Part shown: one piece after another, positions 37,327-42,314 of the stretch | Layout: each line of letters begins with the position of its first letter | Position numbering within the stretch: the stretch's first letter is position 1 | Origin: a virus | Reading direction: 5' to 3' (one strand) | DNA: 42,314 nucleotides | Virus record (IMG/VR): IMGVR_UViG_3300009285_005050 | Coordinates: 1 to 42,314 of that record | Notes under the pieces: generated by a model | Database searches by the model: none | Told to the model about the DNA's origin: nothing | What the model saw: only the letters and a program-made list of their open reading frames with translations | Translations under genes and position numbers: made by a program

Positions 37327-37610
37327 AGGGCGTGAAGGCGGGGAAGGCCAGGGGCACGGCCGCTGGCGCGCTGGCGTCATTCGAGTTGCCATCAGCCGCC
37401 ATGCCGGACAGGCCACAGCGTCCCCAGCCGTCGCTCTACCTCGACCTCGATGATTTCGCCCAGGGAGATGCGCTCACGGTGGGCGATACGGGGCGTTTGA
37501 CGGCGGACTTCAAAGTGACCGCCCTGCGCGAGGAGGAGCACGGGGAGGACAAGGCCGTCCACACCGAAATCACTCTGCGCCTCTCGTCGGTGGCGCGCAC
37601 GGAGGGCTGA
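37323..37610 (+). CDS. Small hypothetical protein
   Basis: A 95-residue protein, ATGA-coupled. Its basic Gly/Ala-rich N-terminus (KGVKAGKARGTAAGALASFE) is followed by a beta-rich domain (YLDLDDFAQGDALTVGDTGR, EITLRLSSVART). No family recognised; perhaps head-tail joining. It ends at a TGATG junction with the adaptor gene. Confidence 0.5.
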   Translation: MKGVKAGKARGTAAGALASFELPSAAMPDRPQRPQPSLYLDLDDFAQGDALTVGDTGRLTADFKVTALREEEHGEDKAVHTEITLRLSSVARTEG

Positions 37611-38365
37611 TGCCGACCCTGGCAGAGTTGCGTGCGCGGGTGCGCCTCGATCGTGCGCTCAAAGGCACCACCTTCTTCAGCACGGACAATCTGGACATCC
37701 TGCTGAAGGAAGGCGCCCTCCAACTCGCCAACGATGGGGATGCGTTCATCCTCGGCAGCGACACGTGGAATGGCGTGGCGTCAGCGCAAACCTACGTCCT
37801 CTCTGGGGCGTCGCCGAAGGTGACGAACTTCCTGGACATCTACTGGCCGGCGGGTGGGTTGGTCTACAAGCCGACGAGCAGCGTCACGAAGACGGCCCCC
37901 AACGACTTCACCATCGTCTCCGAGGCGTGGCTGAACCTCCACATTCCCGGTTGGCAGGATGCCACCGCCTCGGACACGCTGCAACATGCCTACCTCAGCC
38001 ACGACAGCTCCGGCCACCTCCTGCTGGGCGTCTATCCCAAGACGAGCACGACGACGCCGACCTTCAAGCTCTACTACAAATCCCGCGGCACCGACATGAG
38101 CGCGGCGGCGAATTACCCGTGGATGGACAGTACGACCAATCTCGTCCACACCGAACCCTACCAAGTGGGCATCGCGTACTACGCCCTCTGGAAAGCCCAT
38201 GAGACCTTCACGCTGAATCAATCGCTGGCCCTGCACTACAAGGAGGCGTATCTGGAACAGGCGCTGGGCTTGCGCGAGGCGCAAGCGCGCATCTTTGCTG
38301 CCGAACAAGCAGGGCTGACGGCAGAGGCGATGGCGGAATCCGCGGACAGTTTCGGAGGACTGTAG
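37610..38365 (+). CDS. Head-tail adaptor, tail tubular protein A-like
   Basis: A 251-residue protein. The helical start LAELRARVRLDRALKGTTFF, then LKEGALQLANDGDAF, resembles gp11/gp4-type adaptors that bind the portal, and the size matches. The middle is beta-rich, and the C-terminus is helical (SLALHYKEAYLEQALGLREA). It precedes a nozzle-like protein, the order found in T7-like and P22-like tails. No direct motif fixes the family. Confidence 0.6.
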   Translation: MPTLAELRARVRLDRALKGTTFFSTDNLDILLKEGALQLANDGDAFILGSDTWNGVASAQTYVLSGASPKVTNFLDIYWPAGGLVYKPTSSVTKTAPNDFTIVSEAWLNLHIPGWQDATASDTLQHAYLSHDSSGHLLLGVYPKTSTTTPTFKLYYKSRGTDMSAAANYPWMDSTTNLVHTEPYQVGIAYYALWKAHETFTLNQSLALHYKEAYLEQALGLREAQARIFAAEQAGLTAEAMAESADSFGGL

Positions 38366-38368
38366 CCC

Positions 38369-40009
38369 ATGCCCCCCGCCTCCCTCGCCCTGTTGGAACG
38401 CACGGCCCGCCAGAACGCGCGTGGCCGCTGGGGCACGGATTGGCTCGCGGGCTATACGCCCGTGCGCTTCTCCGGGCCATTTGGCGGATTCACCTCCGCG
38501 CACGCGGTGGATTCCGTGCCGCAAGGCCCCAACAAGCGCGGCATCACCAAAGCGACCGATCTGCTGAACATGTGCGCCTATCCGTTCGGCTCGATCACCA
38601 GCTTCCCCGGTCACGCCAATCTCAACAGCGTAGCGGCCAACAGCGGCAAGGCCATCACGGGCTTCGGATGGTTGGGGGAAATCTCCCAGACACTCCTCGT
38701 CGCGGTGCAGGGCAAGGTCGGGAAGGATGTCGCCGGCACCTGGGTGGACATCACCGGCGCGGCCACCATCACCGATGATGACGACAACTTCATGGACGTG
38801 GCCTACCTCAACGCCACGGCCGTGCTGACGTTTCTCAAGAAAGACACCCCGCTGAAGTGGACGGGCAGTGGCGATGTCGCCACCCTCGGCGGCTCGCCGC
38901 GCACCGGCGTCAAGGGGGGCTTCGGCTGGGATGGGCGCATGTGGCTGGTCTCCGACCAGAACGTGGACTACTCCGCCATCAACGACGCGGAAGTGTACGA
39001 CCTCACCGACGACACGCTGAACTTCCTGACCACGACGGGGGCGGGCACGTCGGACGGCACCATCATCACCTCGTGGACGCCCATCGGCGATTCCGTCTAC
39101 ATCGGCAAGGGCGGTGTCAACGCCATCATCGGGCACCTGTTTCGCATCTATCGCACCGGCAATCCCGCGCTGCCCTACGGCTTTGAGCGCGTGGAGACCG
39201 GCGGCGTGGGGCCCATTTCCAATGAAGCCACTATCGCGGTGGGGCAGGATTTGTGTTTCCTCACCGCCGACGGCAATGTGCAATTGATCCGCGGCAACCA
39301 ATACGTGCCCAACGGCATCGGTCGCAGCATCCAGCGCACGCTCCTGGCCGATTACAGCAAGAGCCGCTTGGAGTTCGCCTCGATGGGGCTCTTGCGCGAG
39401 CGCGGGCTGCTGGGTCTCTCGGTGTCGCTGTCAGGCGCCAGCACCCACGCGCGCACGTGGTGGTACGACTACCTCAACAGCCAGCCGGGGAATGAAGAAC
39501 GCGAGTTTTGGCATCACGGCGACCACGCCATCAATGCCTGGGGCGAGCGCATCAGCAGCGGCCAGCGCCAGCTCATCACCGGCGGCTACGACGGCTTCTA
39601 CGAGCGCCAGCTCTCTGGCGACAGTTACGCGGGCGCCGCCTACACCAAGCGCTGGGTCGGCCCGTGGCACCTGCTCGGGAATCCGTTCCAGTGGTACTAC
39701 GTGCTGGGCGTGGCGGTCGTCTTTGAGCCCACGGGCACCTTCAATGTGGCGTTTGCCTACGCCAAGGATTTCAACCAGGCGTTTACCAGCGTCGGCACGT
39801 TCAGCGTGTCGGGGGGCGCCGAGCTGGGGACATTCATCCTCGGCACGGATGTCCTGGGGGGCGAGGAACAGGGCATTGCGTATCTGGAAATCGGCGACGT
39901 GATGCAGCGCCTCAAGCCGCGCTTCACCAACAGCGCCGCCAGCGAGCCCTTCAATATTTCCAGCTATGCGTTCCTCGTCTGTCCAATTTATCGCAGTGTG
40001 GACGTGTAG
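38369..40009 (+). CDS. Tail nozzle-like protein (beta-propeller)
   Basis: A 546-residue protein with Gly/Thr/Asp/Trp-rich beta strands throughout. Blades are recognisable by recurring segments such as GFGWLGEISQTLLVAVQGK, GGFGWDGRMWLVSDQNVDY and TIITSWTPIGDSVYIGKGG. The length and position after the adaptor match T7 gp12/P22 gp10-type nozzle proteins. It would close the tail tube and attach the fibers. The ribosome site upstream is weak, suggesting coupling to the adaptor gene. Confidence 0.6.
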   Translation: MPPASLALLERTARQNARGRWGTDWLAGYTPVRFSGPFGGFTSAHAVDSVPQGPNKRGITKATDLLNMCAYPFGSITSFPGHANLNSVAANSGKAITGFGWLGEISQTLLVAVQGKVGKDVAGTWVDITGAATITDDDDNFMDVAYLNATAVLTFLKKDTPLKWTGSGDVATLGGSPRTGVKGGFGWDGRMWLVSDQNVDYSAINDAEVYDLTDDTLNFLTTTGAGTSDGTIITSWTPIGDSVYIGKGGVNAIIGHLFRIYRTGNPALPYGFERVETGGVGPISNEATIAVGQDLCFLTADGNVQLIRGNQYVPNGIGRSIQRTLLADYSKSRLEFASMGLLRERGLLGLSVSLSGASTHARTWWYDYLNSQPGNEEREFWHHGDHAINAWGERISSGQRQLITGGYDGFYERQLSGDSYAGAAYTKRWVGPWHLLGNPFQWYYVLGVAVVFEPTGTFNVAFAYAKDFNQAFTSVGTFSVSGGAELGTFILGTDVLGGEEQGIAYLEIGDVMQRLKPRFTNSAASEPFNISSYAFLVCPIYRSVDV

Positions 40010-40011
40010 CC

Positions 40012-40467
40012 ATGGCCCGCCGTGTGGTCGATCTCCGGGACGTGAGCCAGCCCGCCGATCTCCAGAAACTCCGCGACCTGCTGCTCGACCTCTACGGCTA
40101 CGCCGGATTGAAGAAGATCGAGGGGAGGGTTGAAACCACGGACGCCACAGTCACGACGCTACTGACACTCCCGTTGGAGGATAACAAAACGACGCAGGTG
40201 GCCGTGGATGTGGTGGCCCGACGCACCGGTGGCAGCGCAGGCACGGCAGGCGATGGCGCGTCCTATCGGGTGCTGGGCACCTTCCGACGGGTCAGCGCGG
40301 GCAACGCGACGCTGGTGGGGAGTCTCACCGCCGACCACACCGGGGAAAGTCAATCGGGGTGGGATGCGACGTTGGCGGTGTCGGGGACGGACGTGCTGGT
40401 GCGCTGCACGGGCGCGATCAACAACAACGTGAGCTGGGCGACCCTCGCCACGCTCCAGACGGTGTAG
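40012..40467 (+). CDS. Tail-associated hypothetical protein
   Basis: A 151-residue protein starting 2 bp after the nozzle gene. The N-terminal helix (DLRDVSQPADLQKLRDLLLD) is followed by a beta-rich Thr/Gly/Ala domain (GGSAGTAGDGASYRVLGTFR). An N-terminal docking helix plus beta domain suits a tail appendage or fiber adaptor. No family recognised. Confidence 0.5.
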   Translation: MARRVVDLRDVSQPADLQKLRDLLLDLYGYAGLKKIEGRVETTDATVTTLLTLPLEDNKTTQVAVDVVARRTGGSAGTAGDGASYRVLGTFRRVSAGNATLVGSLTADHTGESQSGWDATLAVSGTDVLVRCTGAINNNVSWATLATLQTV

Positions 40468-40475
40468 GAGGACGG

Positions 40476-40874
40476 ATGCGGACACTGGCACTCATCGGCT
40501 GGCTCGTCTGGCTCGGCGCAGGGCTGGCGTGGGCCCACCCCGGCCACGTGGACGCCTGCGGCGGGCATGTGGCGGAGGAGCACGTGGACTACCCCGTGAT
40601 GGCCAATGGGACGCCGACGGTGCCGTCGGAGAGCGGGGAATATCACTTCCATTTTTCACCAGCGCAGATGCAGGCAGGGCTGGCATCGCTGCGGGCCTAC
40701 CGGCGCGCCCTGCGACGCGGTGGACTGGATGTGCCGGACTACGGCTCCTTCCGCGTCGGGTCGCGCACCTACGACATTCTGGAGTACACGCGGCAGGGGG
40801 AAGCCATTCTCCACTGCCAGGGCGATGACACCGTGACCCACACGGGGATTGCCCGGATGCTGGTGAGTCCATGA
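40476..40874 (+). CDS. Secreted His-rich (YHYH-like) protein
   Basis: A 132-residue protein with AGGAGGACGG before ATG. A signal peptide spans about residues 1-20 (LALIGWLVWLGAGLAWA, AWA before HPGHVD). The mature start HPGHVDACGGHVAEEH and then SGEYHFHFSP resemble YHYH-type metal-binding segments of small secreted bacterial proteins. The C-terminal half looks helical and then beta-like. It may bind metal in the periplasm. Its stop lies exactly at the left edge of the AT-rich HNH island. Confidence 0.55.
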   Translation: MRTLALIGWLVWLGAGLAWAHPGHVDACGGHVAEEHVDYPVMANGTPTVPSESGEYHFHFSPAQMQAGLASLRAYRRALRRGGLDVPDYGSFRVGSRTYDILEYTRQGEAILHCQGDDTVTHTGIARMLVSP

Positions 40875-40875
40875 G

Positions 40876-41493
40876 CTACTTGAGGCAATTTGGATTGAGA
40901 AAGACAAACAACCTTGGGAAGAGATCAGGTCTTTTCCGAACCGTTTCAACGCACATATGACAATGCACACAAAGCACAATCTGATTTTCCATGGCATTGT
41001 TCTTGGGGTTCTCGTCCAGATGATCAATCACCAACCTTTTTACCTGGCTCCTACAGAGTTGACACTGATGCCCATCACGCTGAAGGATCGATTTAGCAAA
41101 TCCTCCATGGCGATACTCCCATTGTCTTTGCGTAACCTGGACACGATTTCGTTTAGTCCACTGACTGCTTCGCATCGAGTTCAATTCTGCGCACGGGCGG
41201 CAGTACCATTTTGTCACCAAGCGTCGACCGCAACTCTGACTACAAAACCCTTGACGGACGAGGCGACGTTTAATGCTCATGCCCCTGCGATTGAAATGGT
41301 CGCGCCTGGCAAGGCGATACGCTGTGATGCGTACCGCATGGAGGCGAGAGGATTTGAGACTATGCTGTACCGATTTTTGGGCGCAAGATCCACACCTTCG
41401 GGAGGTCTTCAGTGGCCTCGCGCCACAACTGAAGCAAAGCCCTTGCTTGATGCGCTCGCGCTCAATGCGTCTGAGAGATGGAGGAAATCTCAT
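40876..41493 (-). CDS. HNH endonuclease, the only minus-strand gene
   Basis: A 205-residue protein read on the minus strand. An N-terminal zinc knuckle pair (CFSC at 20-23, CGSC at 34-37), a second Cys cluster (CSQSC, CRPC) and a C-terminal HNH core (CQLCRSQVKRLVIDH, then NPKNNAMENQIVLCVHCH) mark an HNH homing-type endonuclease. The basic linkers suit DNA binding. Its DNA is far more AT-rich than the genome, and it is antisense to all other genes, so it is a recent insertion. Its ATG overlaps the fiber ATG head to head in the palindrome CATG (41491-41494). Confidence 0.85.
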   Translation of the reverse strand: MRFPPSLRRIERERIKQGLCFSCGARPLKTSRRCGSCAQKSVQHSLKSSRLHAVRITAYRLARRDHFNRRGMSIKRRLVRQGFCSQSCGRRLVTKWYCRPCAELNSMRSSQWTKRNRVQVTQRQWEYRHGGFAKSILQRDGHQCQLCRSQVKRLVIDHLDENPKNNAMENQIVLCVHCHMCVETVRKRPDLFPRLFVFLNPNCLK

Positions 41494-42314
41494 GCGTAAA
41501 TTCTATCTTCAATGCGCACTTAAGTCAATCTATGTTTTTTGTATCCTGGGGCTAGGAAGCATCGCTTATGCAGCGTTAATCTCTCGCCAAACAACATTTA
41601 CAGATGGGCAAGTCTTAACACACAGTCAGCTAAACAATGAGTACGATGAGGTCTTCGATGAAATCAACGGCAACCTCAACGCGGCCAACCTCGCGGCCAC
41701 GCTGACCTTTGCGGATGGCGATTTCATCGACCTTTCGGCCATCAACATGTCCAGCACGACCGAGGGCCTGAAGCTCGGCGCGGCCACCAGCTGTTCCTCC
41801 GCCACGGCGGAAGGACAAATCTGCTGGGATACCGACGATGACCGCCTGGTGCTGGGGGACGGGGCGACCGTCAAGACGCTCTACCCGTCGGATCAAGCCA
41901 CGCTCACCACGTCCAGCCCCACCTTTGTCGACCTGACGCTGACGGGCTCTGGGTCGGATTTGAGTTTGCAGCACACCGGCAGCGACACCTTCGGCCTGCA
42001 CACGGAAGCCAACAGTCTGCTCTACCTGAAGAATGAAACCGACAACGCCTACTACCTGCTCATCGGTGGCGATCACACGCAGTACTACGGCACCTCCGGC
42101 GGCTCGGATTCCCTGACGCCGGCGCACATCTTCCAGGCCACGACGACGGGTAATGACGCGTTCCGGATTCCGTCCGGCGGCATCAGCTTGACCACCGAAG
42201 TGAGTGGGACGCTGCCCGTCGCCAACGGCGGCACGGGGGCTACTGTGGCGTCCACGGCCCTGACCAATCTGGGCGGCATTGGCGCGGCCACCACCGATAC
42301 CCTCACCAACAAGA
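41492..42314 (+). CDS. Tail fiber protein, N-terminal part (runs off the window)
   Basis: ATG 41492 follows GGAGGAAATCTC. The open frame continues without a stop to the window end (274 codons). Residues 1-26 look like a signal peptide (hydrophobic core YVFCILGLGSIAYA). After that TTFTDGQVLTHSQLNNEYDE is a standard fiber N-terminal motif, followed by repeat-rich shaft sequence ending GGIGAATTDTLTNK. The frame matches bases 1-531. The first 150 bp are AT-rich, belonging to the HNH island, and the rest is GC-rich, so the fiber looks like a join of old shaft and new N-terminus. Confidence 0.75.
   Translation, partial: MRKFYLQCALKSIYVFCILGLGSIAYAALISRQTTFTDGQVLTHSQLNNEYDEVFDEINGNLNAANLAATLTFADGDFIDLSAINMSSTTEGLKLGAATSCSSATAEGQICWDTDDDRLVLGDGATVKTLYPSDQATLTTSSPTFVDLTLTGSGSDLSLQHTGSDTFGLHTEANSLLYLKNETDNAYYLLIGGDHTQYYGTSGGSDSLTPAHIFQATTTGNDAFRIPSGGISLTTEVSGTLPVANGGTGATVASTALTNLGGIGAATTDTLTNK
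41500..41528 (-). promoter_or_regulatory. Minus-strand promoter for the HNH gene
   Basis: On the minus strand, -35 TTGACT (41528-41523), 17-bp spacer, -10 TAGAAT (41505-41500). Transcription would begin at or within a base of 41493, the A of the HNH start codon, so the mRNA would be leaderless. The promoter lies inside the fiber's signal-peptide codons. Confidence 0.6.
42296..42313 (+). repeat. 18-bp match to the start of the window
   Basis: GATACCCTCACCAACAAG at 42296-42313 is identical to bases 1-18, and both are in the fiber frame (DTLTNK). It may mark a circular join, or simply a repeated shaft motif; base 42314 (A) differs from base 19 (C). Confidence 0.7.

Noticed and set aside
37781-39301. 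506-residue minus-strand frame
   Set aside because: Antisense of the adaptor and nozzle genes; long antisense frames are expected in GC-rich coding DNA.
40871-40960. 29-residue frame starting at ATGA after the His-rich protein
   Set aside because: Probably an old start codon followed by inserted island DNA; kept only as evidence for the insertion boundary.
40957-41499. 180-residue + strand frame inside the HNH island
   Set aside because: It is exactly antisense to the HNH gene, which has clear zinc and HNH motifs and its own promoter.

Overview
The window reads as one tailed-phage genome, or nearly all of one: about 42 kb, clearly GC-rich (about 60% or more by eye), with tightly packed genes almost all on the + strand. 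No ribosomal RNA, tRNA, CRISPR array, integrase, recognisable repressor, DNA polymerase or helicase was seen. AGGAGG-type ribosome sites, AxA-type Sec signal peptides, a lipobox protein, spanin-like genes and a Wzy/WaaL-like membrane protein point to a Gram-negative host. I cannot name the host. The head and tail genes (portal of about 660 aa, tubular-A-like adaptor, nozzle-like protein, huge ejection-type protein, internal transglycosylase, no tape measure or sheath) indicate a podovirus-like virion.

Layout. (1) 1-2834: C-terminal end of a tail fiber, a secreted protein, then a lysis cassette (small membrane proteins, lipobox protein, permuted NlpC/P60-type hydrolase). (2) 2834-14226: three ejection/internal virion proteins, then a 2574-aa polyvalent protein interrupted by a 320-residue LAGLIDADG intein, then a small two-TM protein. 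(3) 14223-14917: about 690 bp without a convincing gene, holding two strong promoters, many hairpins and a perfect 17-bp operator-like palindrome. (4) 14918-25530: early region with tiny zinc-finger proteins, a RecT-like annealing protein plus PD-(D/E)XK exonuclease, a winged-helix protein, a replisome-organiser-like pair carrying iterons, an RNA ligase, a duplicated two-gene module, a run of small membrane proteins and a DUF1064 nuclease. (5) 25527-25748: a promoter followed by a strong intrinsic terminator, like a lambda pR'/tR' switch, and a GIY-YIG remnant. (6) 25739-41493: packaging and virion genes (small and large terminase, portal, scaffold, decoration protein, capsid, adaptor, nozzle), with a Wzy_C-like polytopic protein between two secreted proteins. 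(7) 40871-42314: an AT-rich island with a minus-strand HNH endonuclease and the start of the tail fiber, which runs off the end.

The last 18 complete-codon bases (42296-42313) are identical to bases 1-18 and in the same fiber frame. The two ends are therefore probably two cuts in one fiber gene of a circular or circularly permuted genome, though base 42314 differs from base 19. Transcription is probably early (promoters at 14223, 14704, 18606, 19714), then late from about 25527 through the terminator and on around the circle to 14226. Genes are strongly coupled by ATGA, GTGA and TGATG overlaps. The items most worth a second look are the intein, the HNH/fiber island, the Wzy-like gene, the leader RNA at 18644-18761 and the iteron cluster at 19145.
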